Below, piece by piece: positions 11,381 through 25,249 of a DNA stretch of 64,000 bases (position 1 is the stretch's first letter; every line of letters begins with the position of its first letter). This DNA comes from Apteryx mantelli (taxonomy: Eukaryota; Chordata; Aves; Apterygiformes; Apterygidae): contig NC_089982.1 of the NCBI RefSeq assembly GCF_036417845.1, forward strand, positions 46,153,684 through 46,217,683, given 5' to 3'. The notes under the pieces were generated by a model. That model saw only the letters and a program-made list of their open reading frames with translations. It was not told the origin of the DNA and made no database searches. The position numbers were made by a program, and so were the translations under genes.

Positions 11381-14300
11381 ACAGTGAAGAATCAGTCCCA
11401 AGGAAAGCAGCGGAGGTGAGAGGAACATATGGCTATCTGTATGTCATTAGCTATCCCCAGAGCCCCTTGTCCTCCCAAAGCTCATAAACAGTGATATGAA
11501 TGTTTTAAAAGTAGCTTTTTTAAAAAAATGTAAAAGGCTACTTTAATTAAATGAACATATCTTTTTTCTTAGATCATAGCCTTGGATCCCAATAGCTATG
11601 CTGGGAATTCAGAAGCATTTCAAATAATCAAAAAAAAAAAAAGAGTGATGTTCTTTTATAGTTGGCAGTTTTTCAGGCTTCATATATTCATCCAGCTTTT
11701 TCTTTTTTTAAAAGCAAGTTGAAAAGCTTTTGTAATAAGATATTAAAAACTGTTTAGCATCCTGGATCTTTAATGGATACACTTGACTGGAGACCTTAAG
11801 ACTTAAAAAGGGCAATGCAAATCTCTATGTATAATCCGTTCACTTATCCTTTTTCTTCTTTTTAGTTTGTTCTACAGAATGGGATCTTACAAAAATAAAA
11901 GTAGTATGTGCCAAAGTGGGACTTTTATTTTGAGTAATAAATAGCACCAATAATCTTACTTTTTCATTATTTAATCTACTTCCATCCTCAGTGTAAAGAA
12001 AATGAGAGCTTGGGGTTATGGTTTGGACTTGGGCTGAGGGCTGAGGTGAGATCGTAGCTTGTAGGAGGTAAGGGAGAGGGAAGGGGTTACCCAGAGCCGT
12101 GGCCTGGTGTGAAGGGGTTTGCAGGCGAATGGGGAATGGCACCGACCAGGACCCAGCTGCAGCACTCTCCTAGGGGTGACCGCTGTGACCAGGGTGACAG
12201 CGTGACCACCTGGCACAGGGCAGACCCTAACGGTGGCCTTGCTTGGGTATGGCAATCAGCATGGAAAATCACCCTGGGAACCAGAGAAATCCCCCTTGCT
12301 CCTCTTTGTGTTTCATATGCGAAAGAGCTGGCGGGGCAACTTGCAGGATCTACACAGCAACAGGTCCTAATGCTGCCCCAGGGTGCAGGATTTTACAGAC
12401 TCACGCAAAGCTGTGGAACAAAAAGTGCAACATGTGCAAGGTTGTTCTGCAGTATGGAGGTTCCCCAGGAAAGGGCCAAGGCTCCCTGGCTCCTCTCAGC
12501 CTGCAAAGCGCCAGGCCCAGGGCTGGCCGGGCAGCACTGCAGGGCAGCGATGCAGAAGGAGGGCCACACACCAGAATCACCCAAACTACTTCCACGTAAG
12601 AGCTCTTCAGCTTTGCTTTAAGGCAGGAAAGGACAGGCAAGAACTGGGAAGCTCAGAGCCCCTCAGCTCACCCTTTCCTTTGACGTTCTCAGCAGCTAAT
12701 CTCCAGCTCCAAGTTTCCTTTAAATGAACTGAAGCATTCAAGGTGGTACCAGTTCCTGATACAATAGAGTTTTGTGGCCATCTCGGACGTGATGTGGAAA
12801 AAAGTTGAAAATCTTAACAAAAGTGAAGCTCACAAGCCTAGCTCATGCAGCTAGTGAGAGAGCTAATCAGATAACTTAGTGATAAATATCTAACACACTT
12901 ATTTGCAGATTCTCTGTATTTACAGCAGTCAGTTTCTGTTTTATTCAGTGGTCCTGAAGGTATTCGTTTTCCTTTCTTCCATGGGGGACAGTATGGGGGA
13001 CATTTCTTCAGGACCATTGAAATATGGCATGAGAGATGGATTCCCATGTTCCAGGCACTAAGACAGAAGAGTGCCTTTGGAATAAGTATCTCTATTTTTG
13101 TCAAAATATAGCATTTGCTGTGGGGACCTGTGAAATGTGTGTAGATGCTGGATACTACATTTCAACATGCTAGATTAATCCTGGTGAAGCACTCTTCTGG
13201 TATGTTCAGGTTGCTCTTATTTGTGTGTGGAAATCTGCTGACTTCTTTATCACTGCTTTAATGCCTGTCTTAACCTGATGAGATTTTTTAATTATGAGGC
13301 CCAATTTTTAATGGCTTTTTTTAATAACAATTTTGCTAAGAGGACCAGAGATCTCTGATCAAAGACACCAAGAAATTAAAAATGCATGCATCGCTGTAGC
13401 ATGTTGCAATGAACTGGAATTTGAGGCACGGATTTGTTAGTTCTCAGCCTCTAACTTTAAAGGAACAAAGACAGTCTCTGGATCCCTAGAGCAGCTAATA
13501 ACCAGCATATCCCTCTATCCCAGTGCAAATTAGATGGGCATAGTAACTGCATTATGCACAGTATCAGCGCTGGACTATTTTGCAGCCCCGCGGTCTCCCA
13601 GGCCACAGAAGTCGCCACCGAGGTACCTTCCTCGTCTGGTATGTCTCCTCCTTAATCAAGAAAGGCTTACTAAAAGTGTGACGCTTGGGGCCCGTTTGAA
13701 GCTTGAAGATCAGCTTTCACAGGGGTTTGTGCCTCTCCGTAGCTGGAAATCTGCCGGCCAGAGCGCAGAAGTGTAACACCCTTCGGTCACTGCCCGTGGC
13801 ACAGCCACTGTAGCCGCTCAGCTTAGCAGAGCAGTGACACTGCCGAGGCGGAAATACATCTGCATTATGTGTTTGCTGAACAACTCTGAAGGAGCTCGTT
13901 TATAAAAAATCAGCATGCTGGTAAATGGTAGCTCATTCACCACCACCACCACCACCAACAAGAAGTTGGATCTACAGGTCACTACAAGTTGTTTACTGTG
14001 TCCAGATTTATTTACAACAATGGGCTTGGGTGCAAGAAAATCGTGGACTTCAGCCAGAAATCCCTTCTCATATTGTTAGCAGTTACATCTGCTGCTTCTT
14101 TCTTCTAGTGCTACGCAAATCTCTCTAATCCCAAGAATGTGTTCCCAATTTGATTGTATTTACATACATGTCTGTAGCCTCACTGAAAATACCAGTCATA
14201 CTCTTCATCACATTTCCATGCCTTGTTAAGGTTTGGTTTGGATAATGTCACTTTTCTTGTGACTGGAGAACTTGGCTTCCTGTGAGCTTTTGGAATTTGA

Positions 14301-16660
14301 CTTCTTCCTTTATACGTCCAAAGGTTTTTTTCTTTCTCTCTCTCTCGCTCTCTTTTTTTTCTTTTTTGCTTTGTAGTTCTCTTTTCAGTCTACTAAGGGA
14401 ACCAAGGATGTGTACTGCCTACCCTCCAGCCTGACACATTTAATTTAGATGAGCCCTCAGTATGAAAAATATAAATGAGCCTTTGCATTACATTTGAAGC
14501 AGGTGCAAGCCATGTTGTGTGGCTGATGCTCTTGCAGGAGCTATTGTGGAGATTCAGGAAGTGGAAATGAGTCATGTCTGAAGCAAATCCAACTGAACCA
14601 AACAAAAGAAACTGAGAAATATTATGGCTGAATTAGTAGATTTTAGTGCTTGAGTTCTGTAGTCAGAGCTAATGTCACCTCATGCAGACTCCCGCCCAAT
14701 AAAGCCCCTAAACAAGTGCTGCTGGGTGCAGTCTAGAGCTTGAGAAATGTGATGATTCAGCATCCCCCTAGGACAGCCTGTGCCTCAGGAAGAGATAAAG
14801 TCCAGAAGCCCAGCGTTTGCGTTAAATCCTAAGCTGTGTGCTGATGCCTGACACGGTTGGGCAGAGCCGCCTCTGCCCCAGCGTTGGGGCCACAGTGGCC
14901 TCCGCCGGCAGTGTGTCCGAGACCCCGTGCTGGGCACCGCGTCCCCCTCCTGGGCAGCCCCTCAGCGCTTTGCACCTACCTTCCCGGTAAGGAGGATGCT
15001 GAGGGTGCTGTTACGTCCTAGACCAAACCTTTACGTCACGGCAAGGCTTTTTTTATGTCATATGCTGTGCATCCATACTGCTGGGAACGGGATTTTGCAA
15101 GGTCTGGAGTCTCCAAAAAGACCAAGGCAGACAACTTTTTTAAAGCTGAAGATATGTACTCAGGATTGTAAGACTAGAATGTGTCTTAATATGTATTTTT
15201 CCTATTTGTACAGAAATGTAAAATATTTTTTGTCCTTATATTCTTAAAATAAGGCACTTACTTAAAAGAATTTTGTTTCCATAACAGATACCCCACTCAT
15301 CACTACAGGAAAAAGCTGACTAATGGTGCCTGGTGGGGAAAAAAATAATACCAAGTTAACTTTATGAAGAACTATTAACACAAGGGTTATAGTGCAGATA
15401 TATGTAACTTTATACATTTGATGATAGAATTTTTTCCCATGTTTTGTTACCGAGCTTATGATGAAAAGGTAGGATAATAAAAAAAAATTATCAATCTTTG
15501 ACATTAAAAACTAACATATTAAACTGCATCCCCATCTCCTGAAGTTTAAGCAGAAATTCACAGTTTTCCCAACTCAGAAGAAGCCATCCTACTTCTCTGG
15601 TTTAACAGATCTGTTGCATTAATTTACCAAGAACCTCCGCTTGCTTTAGTTGAAATAACACTTATAAAGCAATAAATGTTTAGTTTAAAAGGAGGTTAAC
15701 GAGCAAAGTTTATTACTTACTGGAAAATCATTGAAATTCAAAGCCACATATATTTACATAAAGTATGTGGCATCTGAAATAAATTCAAAGAATTTTGTTA
15801 TTGATTTCCTGTGTTGTTTACATGTGTTAGAGCTATGTTTATTCCAGAAGGATCACTCACCAGGAATGATAAAAATCAAAGTGCAAAATGGTTTATTTTT
15901 CTCAGTAAATTATTAACAACAGCATCATTTTGTAGTGTTAGATAGATGATATGCAACAGGCATTTTTCTTCAGGTATATACACAATAAGAGATAAAATAA
16001 AGCAAAGGACTGAGCAGTGCTGTAAGATTTTTTATTAAATAAAATCAAAATTAATGCTATTTTTTCAATCCTGTATTTTTTTCTATTAATTCCAAAAGAT
16101 ATTGAATAAGTTGCAACAGATTTTACAGAGCAATATTTATGGCATGTTTCATTAACCAAATACTTATACAATGAAGTGATAATCGAGATCATAAAAATAT
16201 CAAAGGTTCCAGTATGTTTTCTCACAAACTTATGAATTAAAAAAATAAATAAAAAGTTGCCTTAGCAAATCAAAGACCACAGAGTTAATAAAGTCTCCTT
16301 TTAAATTTGGAAGGGAATGTGCATCACATTTTTATGGTAAGTTACTATATGTTAAAGCAATTTCTCATTTTTCATATTTGCTATGAAAATTATCCCACAT
16401 GTTTCTTAACCTCAGACCATCTCCTCTTAGTTTTGGCAAGACCATGGAAAACAGTTGGCTTTTTCTAAACCAGCTATGAAGTAAATTATTAATGTCCTTT
16501 CCTTAACTCCTAGGTCTGACTCTAAACTCCTTACGCATGCAAAATTCTTCTTGAAGCCAATGGAGTTTTACTATTGAAATGCAAGTGTAAGACTCGTTAC
16601 TTCCAGCTTTGCACACAACGCTGTTTTATTAACAGACTTGTTTGGGAGCACTGCTCGTAG
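11380..16660. other. AT-rich intergenic desert
   Basis: No gene recognised. It holds a small (CAC)n run at 13,938-13,957, a CT-rich tract at 14,335-14,362 and A runs near 11,629-11,642. A GC-richer island-like patch at 12,060-12,720 has open frames in several registers but no recognisable protein. The stretch 15,600-16,400 is very AT-rich. Confidence 0.5.
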
Positions 16661-16699
16661 GTATGGTGAGTTCAGGCAAGAAGCGCCTGGGAAGGGCTC

Positions 16700-16770
16700 A
16701 GCAGTCAGAGGGGCGCGCAGCCGGCGCGGCGGCGGCCAGGGCATCCCCCAGCCCCGGCCCATTCACTGCC
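16700..16770. other. Short isolated GC/CpG-rich patch
   Basis: About 65 bases rich in GCGC/GGCGGC stand alone in otherwise AT-rich desert. It is too short for a standard CpG island, and no promoter elements are recognisable beside it. Confidence 0.5.
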
Positions 16771-19700
16771 CGTTCGTAGCGCTCTGGTCAGCTTAGATGT
16801 TCAGTCACGTTGTGGGCTCAGGAAAAAAGAGGGGGTAAGGAGTGTGTGGCCTTTCCAGGAGCGCATAACAGCCCTAGGAACGGCTCTTGTTTATTTTAAC
16901 GAGGACAGAGACAGGCCAGTATTGAGCCCTTGAGGATCTTCTCCCAGCACCAAATAAGTAGGTTATATTTGTGTTTTACTGTGGGATATGCGGAATCACT
17001 CCTGTCTTCATTCTCTGCCAAGTGTTTCTGTTTTTGGAGCTTGCCTTGCAACAGCCAAGATACCATAACAATGTAAGGACCAAGTCCGTAAACCACTAGT
17101 GCAGGAGCTTACTTTCAAAGGCAGGTCACCCTGCTGCTCTCAGGGGACTGGCCAAATGTTTCAGCTTCTCATGTGCCAGTGAGAGACGGGGGCTACGAAC
17201 CAGCTTGCTGTGGAGGGCTTGTGAACACGGTACTTTGCTTCCCGTGACTGCGGCCACTCCTGTGTAAAATGAGGACTTTAATTCCTCTTGAAGAGCATGC
17301 GCCGGAGCAGCCTCAGCACTGGAGGCGCGAGGGCTCCCGATTGCCACCGAGGCGTGCGCCGTGCCTCTGCACAGCAGCCTCTGCGGTACCCGTCTGTGAG
17401 GGGAGCACAGCTCCGGTTTCCAGCCCTGCTGTCCTCCGAACCTCATTCTACTGCGGGAGGTTTAACACTTACTTAATGAGGACTATGTGTGTGCAAACAT
17501 ATGGATGTGTGTATATCTGTCTACACATACACACAGTATAAATTAACTAAACATGTTACTAGGATACATCAGGAAAACCACATCCAAACAAAGAGTCCAA
17601 TATGGAAAAAGCTATTAAAAGATCCCAGCATTCAGCTTATTATACACGGGAATAAATATGATTACAGGATACTCATCCTATATTTTGTTCTTTTCCTGCT
17701 GGTATTTATAAACAGTTCTTTCCTTCTTGAGGTAAAGAAAAGATTTCAAATGGGAAAGCAGATCTGATCATCACAAATGATGCTTATGATTTAGCTGTGC
17801 ACCACAGGAAAACGTGGTGAGCTTCGTAGCCAAAATGGAATTTGGGAACCTCTATCGGCTTTTATTTAAAGTTACAAAAGGTTCAAGAGGCCTGGCCAGG
17901 CCCTGAGCTCTGCCACTAGAGTTTTTAAGAGAAATGCAACCCCAAAAGTCTTTCCTGTTTTGGATAGCAAGAAGAACTGAGATCTGAGCAAATAAAATAA
18001 GGAAAAATGTGTCTCAAAAGTAGACTCTGAGGGGGATATAATTCAGGCCTGTAGCTCCCCTAGGAGCAGCACGCAGTCCATGTCATGTTCATCATATGAT
18101 ATGATGGTGTAGGAGCTGCACAGCTGCCTCTCTGCATCTCCACCGTACTCAAACTGATAATGTACAACTTCTCTGGGCAAAGTCAAACGTCCCAGACCCA
18201 GGTGCTTTCTGAAGTGTCAGGATGTGTAATGAAGTGCTAATTTACGTGGCACTAGTCATGTGACTAGACGGCTCAGTTTTTTTCTAGCAATGATTTTCCA
18301 AACTGGAATTTCTCTTGGCTTTCTTTCAAGTCAGTGACAAACCTTCCATTGGGTTAAATGCAAATAGAATCAGCCCTTACTGAAGATTTTAGTGAAGCAG
18401 AGAAAAACATTTTTCCTTTTAACAGAAAAGCTTTTTCAAAGCTGTAATGTTAAATATTTTAATGCTCTGCCAAACCTCATCAATTCTCATTGTTTTACAA
18501 AAATGGGACAGACATTATGAGTTGCTAGCTATGGTATTTTCTGCATATTAAGATCAATAATATGCTTTACAAGGAATAAAGGGTAGTTTAATGAGAAAAG
18601 TCTTTTAAAATTCAAGACAATTCCAACTGTTCTGAATGATTACAAATTATGTGGTTAATTTTATGGGGGATGAGGCTGGGGGGAGATTAAGGCCTTGGGC
18701 ACTAAATGCATTAATCATACTTCCATGTTTTCTCTTCCTTTCTTTACCAGAAATTATACCTCCCAAAAAAACCTCCTCTCTTAATTAGCTGTGTGAATTC
18801 TAGGAAACATCAGTGTGACTGCCAGCATAAGGAACCAGGATTTCAATTTCAGCACCCTCTTTGGACTCTTAAAATATTTATTGGAATAAATTTCTTTGAC
18901 AGGCTGTACTGAAATGTCCAGAAGGAAGATTTGGTTCAAATCTCTTTAAAGTTATGCTTTTTGGGCCTTATGCACTTCTCCTTACTCAAGCAGAAATCCT
19001 AATATCCTCAGTGATTCATGGGCATAGAGGCTTTGGTCTTTGAGTGTTTTTTTTTATTTTATTTTATTTTTTTTTTACATTAAGCAATGTAGATATGTGT
19101 TCAAAAGCCCCCTAGCCTGTAATCAGTTTGGACTAGCTCCACTAAGGCTATATTTGAGGTCAGGCTGAACTTCCAGTACTTAATTTTTCAGATGCAATGT
19201 GAGCTCTGAATGAGGAACCTCAGGAGGTCGAGCAGCACCAGCGAGGGAATCACCACAGCCGGCAGCCAAGGAGGAGGAGGCTGAAGGCAGCCTGCAGGAC
19301 TTGCCCTCAAGACTGGCCCATACCCTGCGAGCTGGGGCCTCCAGCAGCGCTTGGCTCAGGTCATCAATGCCCCATGTTGGCAGCACCACGTGTGGGTGTC
19401 TTTGAGGAAACACGTCTCCCTCTCACTTTCCAGCTATGCAGGCACAGCTGCTCACCGTCTTTACCCAGTATCAAAAAGTCCTTCTCAACAAGTGCCACCT
19501 CGTGCAACCTTACTGGGGCAGTCCAGTTTGGACCTTTTCCAAAGCCTCTTCACCAGCTGCGGAGAACAGACCTACGTGTTGGAGCCTTAAAAATCCCTCC
19601 CTCCCTTTTCCCCAAGGGAACAAAATCTCCAGTCACTTCTCTGTAAGAAAGTCAGTGCTACCCAGGTCTGTGACTCAGGTGGCTGATTTCCTTTCCTGCA

Positions 19701-21440
19701 TTGTGGCAGGAGAGAAGAAACCTCTTCTATCAAAAACTGAGGAAAATTGTTCTTTTTTTTTTCTTTTTCTTTTTCTTTTTTTAAGAAAGGCCTAATAGTT
19801 AATAGGAAGTTCCTGGGGGCTCAGGGGACCTCATTTCAGTTCCTTGGGGGTAGGAGGTAAATTTCTGCATCCCACCCTCTGCAAGAGAACCTTGATATCT
19901 AGACAGAAGCTGGCACAGGAAAAGGGGGAAGGGACGGGCACTGAATCATTAATTGTGCCATGCCATGGATTAATGTGGCTTCAAAGAAAAGACAGAAGAT
20001 CATTATCTTCTTCCTGTCCTTTGGGTCCCCTAGATTCACTCTGGCAACTACGCTCCTTGGTGATGGGAGATGTGGTTGAGAATTCCCTAAAGCAGATGAA
20101 GGAGTTGGACCTATCTAGCTTCCCCGTGTCCTGGATAACTACCAGGCTCCTCTGTAAAATGGAGCTGACAGCAATATCACTGCTGGCATCTCCCCACTGT
20201 GCTGTGGTGCCACCAAGTTTTCTGCAGACCTCACTTCTGAGAGCATATATTACATGTGCACTGCCAGAGCAGGGTCCTCCAGGGAGGAGGAATGCTTTGT
20301 CTGTGGATCCGGATGGGATTAGGTGCGAGATACGCACTTAGCTCTGTCAAGACCAAAAGGTTTCAGTGCATGTGCAGAACAGAGCTGCAGGCGTCTCAAA
20401 GCTTCCCTGGTGCCTGGAGGGTTACTTAGTAGAAGCATGACAGCATGAAAATGACAGTTTGCTTTTAAACAGCAGATTTCTACCTAATCCCCTGCGTTGG
20501 TATGTTTGTGAGCTGGACTTCTGTCTCAGATACATAACAGGGGTTTTCTAGCTGTAGATCAGAGGCTTATACCAAAGATGGTACAAGGTACTGCAGTGAG
20601 TCATTCTAAATGCTATATCTTGGAAGCATAGCCAAAGGTAACTTTTTCACTAGATTCACTACGACTGTAAGGAATGAGTACACACATGTAAGTATGTAGC
20701 ATATACTGTATGTAAAATATGTTTTTACAGAGACAGCACTACTATCAATGCTTTCTTAAATATAAACTGCAGAGTTCATTATCGTATGTATATTAACAGA
20801 TGCACACTTACCCCTTGCTATACTTTTATAATCTCCCAGAATATCATGGTGTGAATGAATGAAAATTTTTCCAGAAATGTATAGAAGTAAATCCTCATTA
20901 AAATGTGCTACACATTTCTGGTTCCATCCTATACTGGAACTTTCTGTAATTTGTGACCTATGATTATAAGACTGTTTTCTTGAGCACTCATTCGGAACTG
21001 AATGGTCTTCATTTTGTTTCTTCTCCCCTGCCTCCCCTCACCTGCCCAGAGCCTTAAAATCTTCAATTTCCCATCACAACTCATCTCAGATCCTCCTGGG
21101 CCTCCAGGCTCTGGCAAATCATGGGGGGTGGGGTGCAGTCGCTAAGCAGGGAGCCAGCAGGAAAGTAGCTGAGGTACCGATACCAGTCGAGTATCCGGGC
21201 TTGAGGCAGCGAGGGTTGCTGGATGTGGCTGAACTGTGAGTTGGCCAGCGAGGTGTATGTGGGGCAGGTGAGAACCTGCTTGCAACGGCTGAGCTTGTGA
21301 GTGCATCTTGGACTGGTGCCCAGCTTGTGCAGCAAAGTGGCAGAAGATGAGTTAAATCTGAAGAGGCCCAAAAAGATAATTGAAAACACCCCGGGATGAC
21401 AATCACTACTGACTCGCAGCAAGTCGCTGCATCCCACGGA
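16770..21440. other. AT-rich intergenic desert with decayed repeats
   Basis: No gene recognised. At 18,252-18,267 there is an inverted repeat CTAGTCA/TGACTAG around CATGTG, and an ATGCAAAT octamer at 18,358-18,365. T-rich tracts lie at 19,043-19,078 and 19,749-19,782. A MIR-like remnant is possible at about 20,100-20,230 (CTCCTCTGTAAAATGGAGCT). Confidence 0.45.
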
Positions 21441-21449
21441 AGAAGGGGA

Positions 21450-22200
21450 CCGAGCAGCTGCCCGGGCTCTCTCCGGGGAGCTGTGTGTGCACAGCGGTGC
21501 CGAGGGGCCCGGGCGTCCCGGCCGCTCCTGCACCGTCCCGCCGGGGTCCCGGGGGCAGCTCTGACGGGGCGGCAGGGCAGCGAAACACCAGGAAACACGT
21601 TTTGACAGGAGAGGCTTGCGAGCGGCCCATGTGCGCTCCACATTGCCCATCGCGTGCCCTTTGATGTCGGCTTTGCTCATGGGAAGGCGCGGGCCGGGTC
21701 CTCACCGCGGCCGCCCCGCGGCCAGCACCGCGCCCCGCAGCGGCCGCGCAGCTCCGCACCCGCGCGGCTTCCCTTCCTACTTTTTCTGCCCTCCTCCTTT
21801 CCCCATCCTTTTCTCCCCCTTTTTATCCTTTTTCAGTTTTATTCACCTTTTTAATTTTTTTTTTTTGGGGGGGGGGGGGCGGTATTAAGTAAGAAAGAGC
21901 TTTCCGTCTTCCCTGCTGCGAGCTCGGCTGTTTCCTCCCTGGCTGAAACGCGGTCCGAAACTCCCGCTTACGGCTCCGCGGCCTGACCCGGGCGCTGCCC
22001 GGCGCGGCGGAGCGGAGCGCAGCGGCCCCGACGGGCGGGCCCTGCCGGGAGCCCCCTGGCTGCCTGCCCCGCCGCCTACCTGCCCCGAAACGCAGTCCCC
22101 ACCTCCCCTGCGGGAAGGGCTCTTTAAACCCCTCCGACTCCCGGCTGGGCGTTTGCAGCTCCCTGGCTTTTGGCGCTCGGCAGCTCCCTCTGCCTTGCTT
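21450..22200. other. CpG island (interrupted)
   Basis: GC-rich, CpG-dense sequence from about 21,450 to 21,775 and again 21,940-22,140. A pyrimidine stretch and a T12/G13 homopolymer junction (21,855-21,879) separate the two parts. It marks the left edge of the CpG-island chain. No coding exon is recognisable. Confidence 0.65.
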
Positions 22201-22829
22201 TGTGCCTGCTTACGCTATTCGTGTAAGAAACCTACGGGAAAACGATCAAAAATAACCAGATCGTATTGCTTTTTCTTTTTTTTTTCCCTTTAGCTAGGTG
22301 ACCTATTCAGGGCTGGAACTGCAGATCTGGGATGTTACACTGGGATATTAGAGGAGATTATTAAAAGAGGGATGGATGTATGCGTTTATCCATGTCTTTT
22401 GCCCGCACCCGGCAGCTGTAGAAGCAAAAAGAAGCTGAGGAAATGCCTGTTCTTTCTTGCTTCTTAAGGTGTTTGAAAGACTTGGTCTGTGCCACGTGCT
22501 ACTGATCTTTTTGCAAACGGCAAAAACTGGGATCACACGCCTGGAAGCACGGGAAAGCTGTGCAAAAAGAAGTAGGAATAATAACCAGCTTTCGCGTCCA
22601 CGCGGTGCACCGAGAAGGGACTTCATTCCGGGGCTCATTTGCTTACGTCCGGTTGTGATACATTTTTTTTCTTTTCTTCCTTTTTTTTTGGTCAAGCTCT
22701 GCTGATAATACCCTCCCCCCCCTTGCTGCATCTAATAAACAAGGCTTGTTTCTGCCGGGGGTGAAGGGGACAGATATAACAGTCCTGTCAGACAAGGCAC
22801 GGGGCTCAGTCTGTGCCCAGCAAAACTCC

Positions 22830-24250
22830 CGGCGTGCAGAAACTCCCCAGGCTCGGAGGAACCATCTCTTTTCTGAAGTCGCCCGTTTCCCAGTGCCCCG
22901 CCTTGCCCGAGCACGGGGCAGCAGCGCTGCCCACCCCTCCGCGGCGGCGGCCAAATCACGTCCCCTGTCTTGCGGCGGGGTCCAGCCGGGGCCGCGGCGA
23001 GCCCGGCCCGCGCCCACCGGGGCGAAGCTCGCAGCCGCCAGCCCTGGGGAGGGGCCCTAGACAGACCCGGCCGGAGCTGCAAACGCAAAGGGACATCGCA
23101 TCGTATCATATCATGTCACATCATATCGTATCTCCCATCCTATCATATCAGCAGAGTATTTAATAAAATTCCTATGTGTATTTATGCATAATGTTGATAC
23201 GCGTTTGCATACATATAATATATATTTGTGTATATGTTTATATATATATGTAAAATATATACATGTATTCCCTCGTTTGTGTTTGTTACAGAACTTCAAG
23301 CGCACGAAACAAATGAAGAGAAACTGCAGGGCTGACTAATTCACTATTATTTAATATGGTAATAATTATTTAATGAGGTTATATATATATATATGATTGC
23401 ATTAATTGAGCATATATTAATCGTTTATGTACCTATATTTATACACACACGCGCATACATGTATAGATATTTATATAGAGAGTCACGCAGACTCACAGAC
23501 GCACACACACGCACATTGTACATTTGACCATGCCGAGCCCCGGCGGGGGCTCTGTAGCCAGGCTCGGAGCCCCCCGCCGCGGCTCTGCGCCCCGGCTGCG
23601 GCCCCGCGGGACCCGCCGCGCCGCTCCGCCGCCCGCGGAAGCACCTGGGGGGGAAGGGAGGGGGGACGGTGCCGTTTGCTGCTCTCAGTGCTGCGGGTAG
23701 CGCGGTATTCGGCTTTAACACCGGGCAGCCTGCTCGGGCACGGCCGTTCAAACCCCGCATACCACCGCCTGCACTGAAGGACTATGAATGGGATCAAACC
23801 CACCAGCTAAGGACGGAGGAAGAAAAAAAATCCCAAACCCAAACAAAATACCCCCAAAGACAAAAAAAACAAAACCCTTTGTACACGCAGTCAGTGTAGT
23901 ATGTTTCTCCCTTTGAGTTTTGCGGAGCTCCCAGGGCAGAAAGCTCTGCTCCGCTCTGCGGCTGCGGGCGGAGCGGAGCGGAGCCGCGCGGGCGGCCGGG
24001 GGGGCCGGGGCGGGGGCGGCCGGCGGTGTCTGCGCAGCTGCGGAGCAGCTGCGGAGCGGCGGGTCGGGGGCGGTCCTCTGGTGCCACCCTTTACCTGTCC
24101 CCGCGGGAGGCGGCGCGGCTGTGGCTTTGGGCAATAAGCGGGAATCTGCCGCGGCTCGCAGCTGTCGGCGGGGTCCGCCCGCGCGTCCCGCCGCGGTGGC
24201 CGGTGCAGCGCCTCCTTCCCATGCCCACTGCGCTGTTTCCACCACATGCT
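22830..24250. other. Cluster of three short CpG islands
   Basis: GC/CpG-rich blocks at about 22,830-23,080, 23,530-23,770 and 23,920-24,240 are separated by AT-rich microsatellite DNA (23,093-23,520). The long open frames across them lack stop codons because of composition and resemble no protein family. Confidence 0.65.
23093..23151. repeat. Degenerate (ATCAT/ATCGT)n pentanucleotide repeat
   Basis: Imperfect five-base units such as CATCG, TATCA, CATAT and TATCC run for about 60 bases, with interruptions. The next 350 bases carry TA- and AC-rich simple sequence (for example 23,381-23,392 and 23,440-23,515). Confidence 0.8.
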
Positions 24251-24459
24251 CGCTCACCGTTTGATGAGAGCATCCTTTTTATTAAGATCCTCCTAGCTCT
24301 TGACTTTACAGTGCTTTAGCCAGCTGAGGAGTCTGCACTCTGAATAAATGCTGCCGTGGAGTTGAAACGCGCTCAGTGCTGGGCAGGGTACAGGGCTCAA
24401 GCCTGCAGCGGGGGGGAGCGGAGGTAGTCACACCTGAGCAGTGAGGATATCTGCCTGCT

Positions 24460-25240
24460 TTGCTTCCTCCCCCAAACCGCGGGTCCGCCGCTTGGACCGG
24501 GGTTAGGGTTAGGGTTGGGGTGCTACTGGGGCCTGGGGAGGGTGCGGGAGGAGGAGCCGGTGAGGCTCGTGGCTGCAGCTCGGGGGGCTGGCAGCGAGCA
24601 AAGGGGAGGGAGTCCGGGCGGTCGGCGCGGTGCAGGGGCCTGGCAGGCAGGACGGGTGCCCGCCGCTCGGCGCCGGGAGGGAAGCAAGGAGGGAAGTGCC
24701 CAGCCGCTATGGGGCCCGAGACCCTCGGACCGCTGTGCGAGCTAGGTCGTTGTCTCTGCTGCGGTGGGTTTTTTTTTCCCACCGGGTGGGTGCGGAGAGA
24801 GAACCTCCTTTTCTATTTGGTTTGATGCTCTGGCTTTATAAAAGTCACTCGAGGGCTGGCAAATTAAACGAAAAGCTGTCGACGTGGATATGCTCCTTCT
24901 TCTGCGCCTGGACGCGGCTGAAGTGCCCCCCTCCCGGGTCACGCACAGGGAGCCCAGGACCCGGGGCTGTCGCATTGCGAGACGGCAGCACAAGCCCCTG
25001 GGACCAAAACCCGAGCCGGCCGGGAGGGCGCCGGGGGGCTTTGCCCGGCCAGAGCAGCGGGCGCCCGGCAGTCCTGCGTGTGTGCCCTGCTGCGCCCCGG
25101 GACAGGGACAGGCAGCCTGGCGGAAATCTCCGCGCTGCCTGGGTGCCCGCCTGGAAATGAGCCTCTCTCGGAGCTTTCTGCAACCTGATCCCCGCAGAGC
25201 TGCCTGTGCCTGCGCTGGCACTGTACTCACGGCTTGTCTC
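24460..25240. other. CpG island
   Basis: Two CpG-rich lobes (about 24,470-24,740 and 24,900-25,200) flank an AT-rich dip. A T-box-type TCACACCT lies at its left edge (24,428-24,435). No recognisable exon. Confidence 0.6.
24499..24520 (+). repeat. Telomere-like TTAGGG tract with four G-runs
   Basis: Two perfect TTAGGG units (24,503-24,514) are preceded by GGGG and followed by TTGGGG. This gives four G-runs separated by 2-3 bases, the sequence requirement for an intramolecular G-quadruplex. It is embedded in a CpG island. Confidence 0.85.
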
Positions 25241-25249
25241 CGTTCAGAA

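Noticed and set aside
12109-12727. Overlapping open frames on both strands in a GC-richer patch
   Set aside because: Several registers are open at once, which argues for composition; none resembles a known protein.
23093-23151. CRISPR-like or structured repeat array
   Set aside because: Units are five bases and degenerate without spacers. It is a eukaryotic microsatellite.
24499-24520. Chromosome-fusion telomere relic
   Set aside because: Only two perfect TTAGGG units and no subtelomeric context; too short to support a fusion.
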